Numbered from the stretch's first letter, positions 55,211 to 64,000 are shown. The stretch is DNA of 64,000 bases from Gammaproteobacteria bacterium (GCA_024235015.1 JACKNG010000007.1:1-64000), one strand, 5' to 3'. Program-made: numbers and translations. Notes: generated from the sequence alone by a model not told the origin.

Positions 55211-56620
55211 ATGTCAGTCGAGAGCATTCTCAAAACGATCAAGGACGAGGAGGTCCGCTTCGTCGATATCCGCTTCACGGACACCCGCGGCAAGGAACAG
55301 CACGTCACCGTGCCTTCGCGCGAGATCAACGACGACTTCTTCGAAGACGGCAAGATGTTCGACGGCTCGTCGATCGCCGGCTGGAAGGGCATCAACGAGT
55401 CCGACATGATCCTCATGCCCGACGCCGAGACGGCGGTGATGGACCCGTTCTTCGAAGAGAAGACCCTGATCATCCGGTGTGACATCGTCGAGCCCGCCAC
55501 CGGCGAAGGCTACGAGCGCTGCCCGCGCTCCGCGGCCAAGCGCGCCGAAGCTTTCCTGAAGTCGTCCGGTATCGGCGACACGGCGTACTTCGGCCCCGAA
55601 CCCGAGTTCTTCGTCTTCGACGATGTGCGCTGGGGTGTGGCCATGAAGGGCGCTCACTTCTCGGTCGATTCCGACGAGAGTGCGTGGAACTCCGAGAAGG
55701 TGTTCGAGGACGGCAACATCGGTCACCGCCCCGGCGTCAAGGGCGGTTACTTCCCGGTGCCGCCGGTCGACTCCCTGCAGGACCTGCGCTCGACCATGTG
55801 CCTGGTCATGGAAGAGATGGGCGTGCCGGTCGAAGTTCATCACCACGAGGTCGCCACCGCCGGCCAGTGCGAGATCGGCACCCGCTTCGATACCCTGGTC
55901 AAGCGCGCCGACACCCTGCAGATCCTCAAATACGTGGTGCACAACGTCGCCCACGGCTACGGCAAGACGGCAACCTTCATGCCCAAGCCGCTGGTCGGTG
56001 ACAACGGCAACGGCATGCACGTGCACCAGTCGATCTCGAAGGACGGCAACAACCTATTCTCCGGTGACGGCTACGGCGGCCTCTCGCAGACCGCGCTGTA
56101 CTACATCGGCGGCATCATCAAGCACGCGCGCGCCATCAACGCGTTCACCAATGCCAGCACCAACAGCTACAAGCGCCTGGTGCCGGGCTTCGAAGCCCCG
56201 GTGTTCCTCGCCTACTCGGCGCGTAACCGCTCCGCGTCCGTGCGCATTCCGTGGGTGTCCAGCCCCAAGGCTCGTCGCATCGAGGTGCGTTTCCCCGATT
56301 CCACCGCCAACCCCTACTTCGCCTTCACCGCGATGATGATGGCGGGCATCGACGGCATCCTGAACAAGATCGATCCGGGTGCGCCGATGGACAAGGACCT
56401 CTACGACCTGCCGCCGGAAGAGGAGAAGGGCATCCCGACGGTGTGCCATTCGCTCGACCAGGCGCTCGAGGCACTCGATGCGGACCGCGAGTTCCTCAAG
56501 GCCGGCGGTGTCCTCTCCGACGACGCCATCGACGCCTATATCGGGCTCAAGATGGAAGAGGTGCAGCGCATCCGTATGTCGACCCACCCGGTCGAGTACG
56601 ACATGTACTACAGCGTTTGA
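55211..56620 (+). CDS. glnA: Glutamine synthetase, type I-beta
   Basis: 469 residues; GGAGG nine bases before the ATG. Contains FDGSSIAGWKGI, EFFVFD, GHRPGVKGGYFPVPPVD, the ammonia/ATP regions VEVHHHEVATAGQ and NGNGMHVHQS, and the adenylylation Tyr at residue 398 (397 in mature numbering) in KDLYDLPPEE. It makes glutamine from glutamate and ammonia, and activity is damped by GlnE-type AMP addition. The sigma-54 and NtrC sites upstream and ntrBC downstream show classical nitrogen control. A terminator follows. Confidence 0.98.
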   Translation: MSVESILKTIKDEEVRFVDIRFTDTRGKEQHVTVPSREINDDFFEDGKMFDGSSIAGWKGINESDMILMPDAETAVMDPFFEEKTLIIRCDIVEPATGEGYERCPRSAAKRAEAFLKSSGIGDTAYFGPEPEFFVFDDVRWGVAMKGAHFSVDSDESAWNSEKVFEDGNIGHRPGVKGGYFPVPPVDSLQDLRSTMCLVMEEMGVPVEVHHHEVATAGQCEIGTRFDTLVKRADTLQILKYVVHNVAHGYGKTATFMPKPLVGDNGNGMHVHQSISKDGNNLFSGDGYGGLSQTALYYIGGIIKHARAINAFTNASTNSYKRLVPGFEAPVFLAYSARNRSASVRIPWVSSPKARRIEVRFPDSTANPYFAFTAMMMAGIDGILNKIDPGAPMDKDLYDLPPEEEKGIPTVCHSLDQALEALDADREFLKAGGVLSDDAIDAYIGLKMEEVQRIRMSTHPVEYDMYYSV

Positions 56621-56655
56621 GCCCGTCCGCGCCGGCCGCCCTGGCCGGTTCGCCT

Positions 56656-56688
56656 GCGAACCCCCGCCCTGTGCGGGGGTTCGCTTTT
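56656..56688 (+). terminator. Rho-independent terminator of glnA
   Basis: Perfect 12-bp stem GCGAACCCCCGC/GCGGGGGTTCGC around the loop CCTGT, followed by TTTT. It lies 36 bases after the glnA stop and separates glnA from the genes downstream. Confidence 0.9.
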
Positions 56689-56750
56689 GCGGCTGCTGGA
56701 AAATCCCCGGTGCGCGGTTACACTGCGGTTACGCTCCATCGCTTACAGGG

Positions 56751-57305
56751 ATGACCGCAACCCGCATGCCACACCTCGTCCGGCTCATCGTGATCGCGTG
56801 CTGCTGCGCCGCGCTGCCGGCGCTGGCCGGGCCCGAGGTCTATCGCTGGATCGATGGCGACGGCAACGTGGTGTTTTCCGATACGCCCGTCGAGGGCGCC
56901 GAGAAGATCGAAATCCAGGAACCCACCGTGGTGCCGTCACGGCCAGTGCCGCGGCCGGTCGAGCGCCTGTCGCCGCCTGCACCGACGGCGACCTACGAGG
57001 CGCTGTCGATCGTCAGTCCGGCCGACCAGGCGACCATCCGCAACCAGCGTGAAGTCGCCGTGTCGGTGGCGGTGCAGCCGGGTCTCGATGTCGAGGCCGG
57101 CCACCGCGTGCAGTTCTATTTCGACGGCAATCCCTACGGCGCACCCGCGCGGCTGCCACAGACCACCATCAGCGAACTCGAGCGCGGCCAGCACAGCGTC
57201 GGTGCGGCCATCATCGACGGCAATGGCAAGGAACTGATCCGCGCCGAGCCCGTCGTCATCTTCGTCCACCTGCCTTCCAAGCTCCACCCGGCGCCAAAGG
57301 TCTGA
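56751..57305 (+). CDS. DUF4124-domain exported protein
   Basis: 184 residues from ATG at 56751 (ATG at 56766 also possible). Signal peptide (VIACCCAALPALAG), then DUF4124 (VYRWIDGDGNVVFSDTP), a Pro-rich linker and a C-terminal Ig-like part (SIVSPADQATIRNQ...VQFYFDGNPYG). Proteins with this layout often lie between glnA and ntrB in gammaproteobacteria; function unknown. A repeat copy covers its stop codon. Confidence 0.85.
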   Translation: MTATRMPHLVRLIVIACCCAALPALAGPEVYRWIDGDGNVVFSDTPVEGAEKIEIQEPTVVPSRPVPRPVERLSPPAPTATYEALSIVSPADQATIRNQREVAVSVAVQPGLDVEAGHRVQFYFDGNPYGAPARLPQTTISELERGQHSVGAAIIDGNGKELIRAEPVVIFVHLPSKLHPAPKV

Positions 57306-57324
57306 CCCCGCGCAGGGTTGGTCC
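57299..57324 (+). repeat. Dispersed palindromic repeat, partial copy D
   Basis: GGTCTGACCCCGCGCAGGGTT resembles the core of the 3543-3591 element with an imperfect second arm. It overlaps the end of the DUF4124 gene and is followed by a second inverted repeat, CCCCTCCTCGGGG (57333-57345). Confidence 0.5.
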
Positions 57325-57462
57325 GAATCTTGCCCCTCCTCGGGGTGGATGCCCGGCGCGCCCAATGGCGGCGTCGGCCGCACGAAGCTCCGCACCCAAC
57401 TCCTTGAATTCCATGGGACGGGCGCTTCTTCACCCGACGCGCATCGACGTTGCTGAGAATAA

Positions 57463-57480
57463 TGCACCAATATAGTGCGA
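57463..57480 (+). promoter_or_regulatory. NtrC operator directly before ntrB
   Basis: TGCACCAATATAGTGCGA: GCAC and GTGC half-sites with a 7-base gap, nearly a full NtrC consensus. It ends one base before the ntrB ATG and replaces any Shine-Dalgarno sequence. In E. coli an NtrC site in the glnL promoter represses ntrBC; this one may do the same. Confidence 0.75.
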
Positions 57481-57481
57481 T

Positions 57482-58564
57482 ATGACCAAGCCTGTCCGCC
57501 CCAAACTGGATCCCACGCTCGACGTGGTCGAAGCCCTGACCACCGCCGTGCTCGTGCTCGACCCCCAACTGCGCGTGCTGCGCGCCAACGCCGCCGCGCT
57601 CGCCCTGGTCCAGGCCAGCGAGACGCGGGTGTGCGCCGAGCCGCTCGGACACGTCCTGCCCGGTGCCGACGAGCTGGTCGCCGCCGCCCAGCGCGCCTTT
57701 CTCGAAGGGCGCTCGTTCACCGAGCGCGGCCTCGACCTCAGGCTCGGCAAGCTCGCCACGGCCATCGTCGACTGCTCTGTCACGCCGCTGTGGCGGCAGG
57801 GCAGCGACCCGGCCTATGTGCTGATCGAGATGACCAACGTCGAACGCCACCAGCGCATCCAGTTCGAGGGGCACATGCTGATGCAGAACAACGCCTCGAG
57901 CGCCCTGCTGCGCGGCCTGGCACACGAGATCAAGAACCCGCTGGGCGGCATTCGCGGCGCCGCCCAGTTGCTCGAACGCGAACTCGAAGACCAGCGCCAG
58001 GCCGAGTACACCCAGATCATCATCGGCGAGGCCGATCGCCTGCGCGCCCTGGTCGACCGCATGCTCGGACCGCGCGGCGAGACCCAGCTGAGCGAGGTCA
58101 ACATCCACGACGTGCTCGAGCACGTGCGCATGGTGGCCGAGGCGGAGCGCGTCGGTGATGCCGTCGTCGAGCGCGATTACGACCCCAGCCTGCCCGAGAT
58201 CAGGGCCGACCGAGACCAGCTCGTGCAGGCCTTCCTGAACCTCGTGCGCAACGCCCTGCAGGCCGTCGCTGGCGGCGCAGGCCAAGTCATCCTGCGCACC
58301 CGCGTGCAGCGCAAGTTCACCATCGGCTCGACCCTGCACCGGCTGGTGGTACGCGTACAGATCATCGACACCGGGCCGGGCGTCGACCCCGAACTCGGCG
58401 CGAGCATTTTCTTTCCCCTGGTCTCGGGGCGCGCCGAGGGTACCGGCCTCGGCCTGCCCATCGCGCAATCGCTGATCCAGCGCCAGGGCGGATTGATCGG
58501 ATTTGAAAGCGAGCCCGGCCATACCGAGTTCTCGGTGTGGCTGCCGCTGGGAGAGGACGAATGA
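57482..58564 (+). CDS. ntrB: Nitrogen regulation sensor kinase NtrB
   Basis: 360 residues, soluble. An N-terminal PAS domain (about residues 12-120), then the H-box LAHEIKNPLGGIRGA with phospho-accepting His148, N-box VRNALQAV, and ATP-lid motifs DTGPGVDPE and GTGLGLPIAQ. It phosphorylates NtrC under nitrogen limitation and is turned to a phosphatase by PII. There is no visible ribosome binding site; an NtrC operator occupies the space. Overlaps ntrC by 4 bases. Confidence 0.95.
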   Translation: MTKPVRPKLDPTLDVVEALTTAVLVLDPQLRVLRANAAALALVQASETRVCAEPLGHVLPGADELVAAAQRAFLEGRSFTERGLDLRLGKLATAIVDCSVTPLWRQGSDPAYVLIEMTNVERHQRIQFEGHMLMQNNASSALLRGLAHEIKNPLGGIRGAAQLLERELEDQRQAEYTQIIIGEADRLRALVDRMLGPRGETQLSEVNIHDVLEHVRMVAEAERVGDAVVERDYDPSLPEIRADRDQLVQAFLNLVRNALQAVAGGAGQVILRTRVQRKFTIGSTLHRLVVRVQIIDTGPGVDPELGASIFFPLVSGRAEGTGLGLPIAQSLIQRQGGLIGFESEPGHTEFSVWLPLGEDE

Positions 58565-59982
58565 ACAAGCAGAACGAGGTCTGGATCGTCGACGACGATC
58601 GCGCCATCCGCTGGGTGCTGGAACGGGCGCTGGAACGCGAGCAGATCGCGACGCGCTCCTTCGACACCGCCGACAAGGTGCTGGCGCGCCTCGAGAACTT
58701 CGAACCCGACGTCATCATCACCGACATCCGTATGCCCGGTACCGACGGCCTGGCCCTGCTGCGCCAGGTCCAGGACGAGCATCCGCGGCTGCCGGTCATC
58801 ATCATGACGGCCTACGCCGACCTCGACCGCGCCGTGGCCGCGTTCCGTGGCGGCGCCTTCGAGTACCTGCCCAAGCCCTTCGACGTCGACGACGTCGTCA
58901 CCATCGTGCGTCGCGCCCTGCGCAAGGCGCACGAGTCACCGGCTGCCGGTGAGGCCGGCGACGGCGCCGAGGAAGCCACCGAGGTGCCTGAGATCATCGG
59001 TTCCTCGCCGGCGATGCAGGAGGTCTTCCGCGCCATCGGCCGTCTCGCCAACTCCAACATGACCGTGCTCATCACGGGTGAATCGGGCAGCGGCAAGGAA
59101 CTCGTGGCGCGCGCCCTGCATCGCCACAGCCCGCGCGCCGGCCAGCCGCTGATCGCACTCAACACCGCCGCGATTCCGCGCGACCTGCTCGAATCGGAGC
59201 TGTTCGGCCACGAGAAGGGCGCGTTCACCGGCGCCGCCGCGCAGCGTATCGGACGCTTCGAGCAGGCCAATCACGGCACCCTGTTCCTCGACGAGATCGG
59301 CGACATGCCGGCCGAGCTGCAGACCCGCCTGCTGCGCGTGCTCGCCGACGGCGAGTTCTACCGCGTCGGCGGCCACGAACCGGTACGGGTCGATGTGCGC
59401 GTGATCGCGGCGACCCACCAGTACCTCGAAGAGCGTGTGCGCGAGGGCAGCTTCCGCGAGGACCTCTTCCACCGCCTCAACGTCATTCGCCTCGAGCTGC
59501 CGCCGTTGCGCTCGCGGCCGGACGACATCGAGGCCCTGGCCGAACATTTCCTGCGCACCACGGCGCAGGAACTCGGCGTCGAACCCAAGCGGCTAACGCC
59601 GCGCGCGGCGGCGGCGATGCGTGCCTTCGCCTGGCCCGGCAACGTGCGCCAGCTCGAGAACGTGTGCCGGCGCGTGATGATCATGGCGCCGTCGCGCGAA
59701 ATCGACGTCGACGACCTGCCGGCCGAACTGCTCAGCGCCGAGACCGGCAGCGAGGTGCCGAACCAGGAGGACTGGGAGGGCGCGTTGCGGCGCTGGGCGG
59801 AACGTCGCCTGCGCCAGTCGCAGGACCCGATCCTAGACGAGGCCCTGCCCAGGTTCGAGACGACCATGATCCACGTCGCCCTCAACTCGACCCGCGGTCG
59901 GCGCCAGGAGGCGGCCAAGCTGCTCGGCTGGGGGCGCAACACCCTGACGCGGAAGATCAAGGAATTGAACCTCGACGTGTGA
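58561..59982 (+). CDS. ntrC: Nitrogen regulation response regulator NtrC
   Basis: 473 residues from the ATG at 58561. Receiver domain with phospho-acceptor Asp55 (IITDIRMPG), a sigma-54 AAA+ domain (Walker A GESGSGKE, the GAFTGA loop, Walker B TLFLDEIGD, R-finger region), and a Fis-type HTH (GWGRNTLTRKIKEL). Activates sigma-54 promoters such as the one before glnA, and probably binds the three sites noted in this locus. Confidence 0.97.
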   Translation: MNKQNEVWIVDDDRAIRWVLERALEREQIATRSFDTADKVLARLENFEPDVIITDIRMPGTDGLALLRQVQDEHPRLPVIIMTAYADLDRAVAAFRGGAFEYLPKPFDVDDVVTIVRRALRKAHESPAAGEAGDGAEEATEVPEIIGSSPAMQEVFRAIGRLANSNMTVLITGESGSGKELVARALHRHSPRAGQPLIALNTAAIPRDLLESELFGHEKGAFTGAAAQRIGRFEQANHGTLFLDEIGDMPAELQTRLLRVLADGEFYRVGGHEPVRVDVRVIAATHQYLEERVREGSFREDLFHRLNVIRLELPPLRSRPDDIEALAEHFLRTTAQELGVEPKRLTPRAAAAMRAFAWPGNVRQLENVCRRVMIMAPSREIDVDDLPAELLSAETGSEVPNQEDWEGALRRWAERRLRQSQDPILDEALPRFETTMIHVALNSTRGRRQEAAKLLGWGRNTLTRKIKELNLDV

Positions 59983-60078
59983 GGCGGGCTGGTTGTCGTG
60001 GCGCCCGGCGGTGGGCGGCCACCGCGGCTTGGGGGCAGCGCTATGGCGGGTCGATGGTGACCGGCGTCGCCGGGGACG

Positions 60079-60094
60079 GACCCCGTGCGGGGTC
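60079..60094 (-). repeat. Dispersed palindromic repeat, copy E (inverted)
   Basis: GACCCCG-TG-CGGGGTC, the same palindrome as in copy A, here in reverse orientation in the 199-base gap between ntrC and hemB. A further partial copy lies at about 60131-60143. Confidence 0.6.
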
Positions 60095-60181
60095 AGCTCC
60101 CGGGTCAGGGCGAGAGCGTGTCGAAGAACCTCGCGGGGTCAGCTCCGCGGCAGCGTGGGGGTGTGCCGATGAGCCCGGTGA

Positions 60182-61189
60182 TCACGCCGCCAGCCACGCC
60201 GCCGCGCGGCCGGCGAAGTAGGTCAGCACGCCGTCGGCGCCGGCGCGCTTGCAGCCGAGCAGGGCTTCGAGCGCGACCGCGCGCTCGTCCAGCCAGCCGT
60301 TCCGTGCCGCCGCCATCAGCATGGCGTACTCGCCGCTGACCTGGTAGACGAAGGTCGGCACGCCGAACTCGGCTTTGACCCGCTGCACCACGTCGAGGTA
60401 GGGCATGCCGGGCTTGACCATGACCATGTCGGCGCCCTCGGCGATGTCGAGGGCGACTTCGCGCAGCGCCTCCTCGGTGTTGCCGGGATCCATCTGGTAG
60501 GTCTGCTTGCCGCCCTTGCCGAGCTTGGCGCCCGAGCCGACGGCATCGCGGAAAGGGCCGTAGAAGGCCGAGGCGTACTTGGCCGAGTAGGCCAGGATCT
60601 TGACGTTGCGGTAACCCTCGGCTTCGAGCGCGTCGCGGATCGCGCCGACCCGCCCGTCCATCATGTCCGACGGCGCGACGACGTCGACCCCGGCGCGCGC
60701 CTGCGACAGCGCCTGGCGCACGAGGACGTCCAGCGTCTCGTCGTTGAGGATTTCGCCGCGCTCGTCGAGCACGCCGTCGTGGCCGTGGGTGGTGAAGGGA
60801 TCGAGGGCGACGTCGGTGATGACGCCGAGATCGGGCAGGGCCGCCTTGAACGCGGCGATGGCACGCTGGGCGATGGCGTCAGGGTTGTAGGCCTCGCGGC
60901 CGTCGGCGCTCTTGGCCGCGTCCGGGGTGACCGGGAACAGCGCCACCGCGGGCACGCCCAGCGCGTGCAGCCGGCGCCCCTCGGCGACCGCGAGGTCGAT
61001 ACTGAGCCGTTCGACCCCCGGCATGCTCGCGATGCTTTCGCGGCGGTTGTCGCCGTCGAGCACGAACAGGGGCGCGATGAGGTCGTCGGTGGTCAGGGTG
61101 TGCTCGCGTACCAGGCGGCGCACGAAGGCGTCGCTGCGGTTGCGGCGCATGCGGGTGGCGGGGTAGCGGGCTTCGATCGGTTGCTTCAT
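60182..61189 (-). CDS. hemB: Delta-aminolevulinic acid dehydratase (porphobilinogen synthase)
   Basis: 335 residues. Two active-site lysines in ILAYSAKYAS and MVMVKPGMPY. The metal segment is DPFTTHGHDG, the cysteine-free form, so this is not the zinc-catalytic type but the Mg-activated type common in pseudomonads. Condenses two 5-aminolevulinates to porphobilinogen. Downstream of plsC on the same strand. Confidence 0.96.
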   Translation of the reverse strand: MKQPIEARYPATRMRRNRSDAFVRRLVREHTLTTDDLIAPLFVLDGDNRRESIASMPGVERLSIDLAVAEGRRLHALGVPAVALFPVTPDAAKSADGREAYNPDAIAQRAIAAFKAALPDLGVITDVALDPFTTHGHDGVLDERGEILNDETLDVLVRQALSQARAGVDVVAPSDMMDGRVGAIRDALEAEGYRNVKILAYSAKYASAFYGPFRDAVGSGAKLGKGGKQTYQMDPGNTEEALREVALDIAEGADMVMVKPGMPYLDVVQRVKAEFGVPTFVYQVSGEYAMLMAAARNGWLDERAVALEALLGCKRAGADGVLTYFAGRAAAWLAA

Positions 61190-61232
61190 GGTCGGTCTCG
61201 CCGGTTACAGGTTCGGGCAGCGGGCCGCCGCC

Positions 61233-61964
61233 TCAGGAACGCGTCCCTGCCTGTAACGGCAGTTCGGCGCAGGTCTTCTCGATCCATGCCTCGGCTTCGC
61301 GCGTGATGGCCTTGGCGCTCTTGCCCGCGGTGTCGATGGGTGGGCCGATGACGACCTCGATGGTCCCCGGGTACTTGAGCACGGCGTTGCGGCCCCAGAA
61401 CACGCCGGCGTTGTGCGCCACCGGGATCACCGGGCAGCCCGCCTCGCGGGCCAGCGCGGCGCCGGTCTGGGTATAGCGACCGCGCTCGCCGGGCGGAATA
61501 CGCGTGCCCTCGGGAAACAGCAGCACCCACCAGCCGTCGCGCAGCCGCTCGACGCCCTTGGCCAGGACCACCTTGAGCGCGCGCGCACCGGCCTTGCGAT
61601 CGATGGCGATGGGATTGAGGCTGGCCAGGCCCCAGCCGAAGAACGGCACGCGCAGCAGCTCGCGTTTCAATACCTGGCACTGGCGCGGAAAGATCAGCTG
61701 CAGGGTGATGGTCTCCCAGGCCGACTGGTGCTTGCACAGGATGACCCCCGGCGTGGCCGGGATGTGCTCGCGGCCGCGCACGCTCCAGCCGAGGCCGCAG
61801 CACAGTTTCAGCCAGGCGATGGTGAGCACCGACCAGCGCGTGATGACGGCGTAACGCCAGGGCCGCGGTAGCGGCAGGATGAGGATGCCGATGAAGCTGA
61901 ACAGCACCGTCAGCGGGGTCAGGCCGAGGTAGAACAGCCACGAGCGCAGGCGGGTCACGAACAC
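61233..61964 (-). CDS. plsC: 1-acyl-sn-glycerol-3-phosphate acyltransferase
   Basis: 243 residues from a GTG at 61964; a second GTG at 61958 would overlap the gmhB stop by exactly 4 bases and may be the real start. N-terminal membrane segment (LFYLGLTPLTVLFSFIGILI), then the acyltransferase motifs CKHQSAWET (a His-x4-Glu variant of HX4D), the substrate-binding LLFPEGTR and VIPVAHNAG. Makes phosphatidic acid; PlsY, also in this window, makes its substrate. Confidence 0.92.
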   Translation of the reverse strand: MFVTRLRSWLFYLGLTPLTVLFSFIGILILPLPRPWRYAVITRWSVLTIAWLKLCCGLGWSVRGREHIPATPGVILCKHQSAWETITLQLIFPRQCQVLKRELLRVPFFGWGLASLNPIAIDRKAGARALKVVLAKGVERLRDGWWVLLFPEGTRIPPGERGRYTQTGAALAREAGCPVIPVAHNAGVFWGRNAVLKYPGTIEVVIGPPIDTAGKSAKAITREAEAWIEKTCAELPLQAGTRS

Positions 61965-62491
61965 AGCACGTCCTCCACGGCGGCGGCGAGGTCGGCGTAG
62001 ACCGGCACGTCGCCGAGCGCACGGGCAGCCTCGGCGGTGACCGGCTCCAGCCCACTGCGCACGAGCAGCGGGCGGACGCCGGCGGCGAGCCCCGCGCGCG
62101 CGTCGCTCAGGCGGTCGCCGATGAAGGGCGTGCTCGGGCGATCGAGGCCGAGGCGCGCGGCCAGGGTCTCGATCAGACCGCCACGCGGCTTGCGGCAGTC
62201 ACAGCCCTCGTCGGGCCCGTGCGGGCAGAAGAAGAAGGCCTCGATGCGCGCGCCGAGTTGTTCGAGTTCGCGCTGCAGGCGCAGGTGGATGCCGTTCAGG
62301 GCGTGCATGTCGAAGTAGCCGCGCGCCAGCCCCGACTGGTTGCTGACGACGATGACGTGGTAGCCGGCGTGCTGCGCGCGTGCGATGGCTTCGAGGCTGC
62401 CCGGCAGGGCCTGCCAGTCGTCGGCCGACCGGATGTAGTGCGGCGAGTCGCGGTTGATGACGCCGTCACGATCGAGCAGCAAGGCGCGCAC
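61955..62491 (-). CDS. gmhB: D-glycero-beta-D-manno-heptose-1,7-bisphosphate 7-phosphatase
   Basis: 178 residues from a GTG. HAD phosphatase: LLLDRDGVIN with Asp7/Asp9, VVSNQSGLARG, the zinc-binding CPHGPDEGCDCRKP, and FIGDRLSDARAG. Removes the 7-phosphate in the synthesis of ADP-heptose for the LPS core. Lies between glyS and plsC as in other gammaproteobacteria. Confidence 0.94.
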   Translation of the reverse strand: MRALLLDRDGVINRDSPHYIRSADDWQALPGSLEAIARAQHAGYHVIVVSNQSGLARGYFDMHALNGIHLRLQRELEQLGARIEAFFFCPHGPDEGCDCRKPRGGLIETLAARLGLDRPSTPFIGDRLSDARAGLAAGVRPLLVRSGLEPVTAEAARALGDVPVYADLAAAVEDVLCS

Positions 62492-62587
62492 CCCGCGGAC
62501 TCAGCAGGCGGGAAGCCCGCATCCCCCGCCGCCGCCGGGGACACGCGGGAAGCCTGGTAACGGGCGCGGCGCTGGCCTCACCGGGGC

Positions 62588-64000
62588 TCAGGCGTCGTGC
62601 AGGCGGCCGATGTCGGCGACGCGGCCGAACAGGCCGTGCAACTGGTTGAGCAGCGCCAGGCGGTTGTCGCGCAACGCTGCGTCCTCGCACATCACCATGA
62701 CCTCGTCGAAGAAGCGGTCGACCGGGCCGCGCAGGCTGGCGAGGCGGGCGAGGTAGGTGTCGTAGGCGTGCGCGGCGAAGGCCGCTTCGACCTCGGGCAT
62801 GAGCGTCTCGATGGCCGCGGCCAGGGCGCGCTCGGCGTCGTCGACCAGGCGTGCCGCGCTCCACGCGCCCGGGGCCGGGCCGTCGAGCTTCTTGAGGATG
62901 TTGCCGATGCGCTTGTTGGCCGCGGCCAGCGCGGCGGCGGCGGCGTGTTCGCGAAAGGCGGCCACGGCGTCGATGCGGCGCGCGATCTCACGTGGGGCGG
63001 TGGGGTCGTTGGCGAGCACGGCGGCGCACACGTCGCCCGGTATGCCGCGGTCCTGGTAATAACCGCGCAGGCGCTCGCGCATGTAGGCGTAGACCTGCGC
63101 GGCCGTGTCCTCGGCCAGCGCGACCTCGCCGTAGATGGCGCGGGCGACCTCGATGAGTTCGAGCAGGTCGAGGTCGATGTCGCCCTCGATGAGGATGCGC
63201 AGGCTGCCGAGCGCGGCGCGGCGCAGGGCGTAGGGATCCTTGTCGCCGGTCGGGGCGAGACCGATGCCGAAGATGCCGACCAGGCTGTCGAGCTTGTCGG
63301 CCAGGGCGATGGCGCGCCCGGCCGGCGAGGCCGGGATGACATCGCCGGCGAAGCGCGGCTGGTAGAACTCGCCGAGCGCCGTGGCCACGGCGGCGTCCTC
63401 GCCGTCGGCGGCGGCGTAGTAACCGCCCATGGTGCCCTGCAGCTCGGGAAACTCGCCGACCATGGCCGACAGCAGGTCGGCGCGCGCGAGGTGCGCGGCG
63501 CGCTCGACGACGGCCGGTTCGGCGCCGCAGGCCGCGGCGATGCGTGCGGCCAGGCGCTCGACGCGCGCGGTCTTGTCGGCCAGCGAACCGAGGCGCTTCT
63601 CGAACAGCATGTCGGCCAGCCCGGCGACGCGTTCGGCCAGCGGGCGGGCGCGATCGGTGCGGTAGAAGAAGTCGGCGTCGGCCAGGCGCGGGCGGATGAC
63701 GCGCTCGTTGCCGTCCTGCACCAGTGCCGGATCGGTACTCTCGATGTTGCTGACGGTGAGGAAGCGGTTGGCCAGGCGACCGTCGCGGTCGCGCAGCGGA
63801 AAGTACTTCTGGTGGCCCTGCATGGAGGCGATCAGGGCTTCTTCGGGCAGGGCGAGGAAAGCGGCGTCGAAGGAACCGCCGATCACGGCCGGCCATTCGA
63901 CCAGCGCGGTGACCTCGTCGACCAGCTCGGGGTCGAGGACCGCCGTGAGGCCATGCTCGTCGCACCACGCCGCGACCTGCGCGAGGATGCGCGCGCGGCG
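62588..64000 (-). CDS. glyS: Glycine-tRNA ligase beta subunit (3' part)
   Basis: The C-terminal 470 residues are present; the frame stays open to the window edge, so the first third lies outside. Typical GlyS segments are seen: VEWPAVIGGSFDAAFLALPEEALIASMQGHQKYFPL, the HD-like region, and the C-terminal anticodon-binding-type part with VMVMCED-like motif VMVMCEDAALRDNRLALL. With GlyQ (outside) it forms the alpha2-beta2 enzyme that charges tRNA-Gly. Confidence 0.95.
   Translation of the reverse strand, partial: RRARILAQVAAWCDEHGLTAVLDPELVDEVTALVEWPAVIGGSFDAAFLALPEEALIASMQGHQKYFPLRDRDGRLANRFLTVSNIESTDPALVQDGNERVIRPRLADADFFYRTDRARPLAERVAGLADMLFEKRLGSLADKTARVERLAARIAAACGAEPAVVERAAHLARADLLSAMVGEFPELQGTMGGYYAAADGEDAAVATALGEFYQPRFAGDVIPASPAGRAIALADKLDSLVGIFGIGLAPTGDKDPYALRRAALGSLRILIEGDIDLDLLELIEVARAIYGEVALAEDTAAQVYAYMRERLRGYYQDRGIPGDVCAAVLANDPTAPREIARRIDAVAAFREHAAAAALAAANKRIGNILKKLDGPAPGAWSAARLVDDAERALAAAIETLMPEVEAAFAAHAYDTYLARLASLRGPVDRFFDEVMVMCEDAALRDNRLALLNQLHGLFGRVADIGRLHDA

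Overview
The window is 64 kb of very GC-rich (about 70% by eye), densely coded bacterial chromosome. Short 4-base overlaps between neighbouring genes and GTG or TTG starts are common. The housekeeping gene order points to a high-GC gammaproteobacterium: rpsU-yqeY-dnaG-rpoD with a CAT-anticodon tRNA behind it, glnA-(DUF4124 gene)-ntrB-ntrC, lptM-lysA, divergent ybbA/tesA, rho next to trxA, and glyS-gmhB-plsC-hemB. I see no prophage, insertion sequence, integrase, CRISPR array or rRNA. The genus cannot be fixed from the sequence alone.

Layout. 1-4746: the end of an SbmA/BacA-like ABC exporter, an MMPL/RND transporter and an APH-fold phosphotransferase. 4922-5750: an MntA-HepT toxin-antitoxin pair lying between copies of a dispersed palindromic repeat. 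6086-13923: a compact aromatic-catabolic operon, pcaIJ-pcaHG-pobA-pcaB-pcaC, then a CYP199-like cytochrome P450 and a membrane-anchored amidohydrolase. It encodes most of the route from 4-methoxybenzoate or 4-hydroxybenzoate through protocatechuate to beta-ketoadipyl-CoA; pcaD, pcaF and a regulator are absent. 14023-20317: an RND efflux pair, an HD-domain hydrolase and an exported metallo-beta-lactamase-fold protein. 20283-24135: glpD, glpK and ugpQ on the minus strand. 24197-26648: a ChaC-like gene, an unknown gene and a LysR regulator.

26693-31560 holds a tRNA and the macromolecular-synthesis operon. 31666-37525 holds tsaD, plsY, folB, folK, a lipoprotein gene, a pteridine reductase, midA and uppP. 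37612-43444 holds an exported MsrA, a class III cyclase-FHA fusion, cca, an NDUFA9-like protein and Slt. 43615-45030 is a small operon whose first gene encodes a CULT (cereblon-type) protein, coupled to a nitroreductase and followed by YjbQ. 45040-53339: hemH, a cupin, ybbP/ybbA, tesA, a NUDIX hydrolase, a HIT protein, rho and trxA. 53556-59982: lptM-lysA and the nitrogen-control locus glnA-ntrBC, with visible sigma-54 and NtrC sites. 60182-64000: hemB, plsC, gmhB and the 3' part of glyS.

The most notable items are the bacterial cereblon-domain protein, which keeps the three tryptophans of the drug-binding cage at exactly the human spacing; the CYP199-like P450 inside the pob/pca operon, with its carboxylate-binding residues conserved; the dispersed palindrome family around the toxin-antitoxin pair; and an NtrC operator one base upstream of the ntrB start codon.
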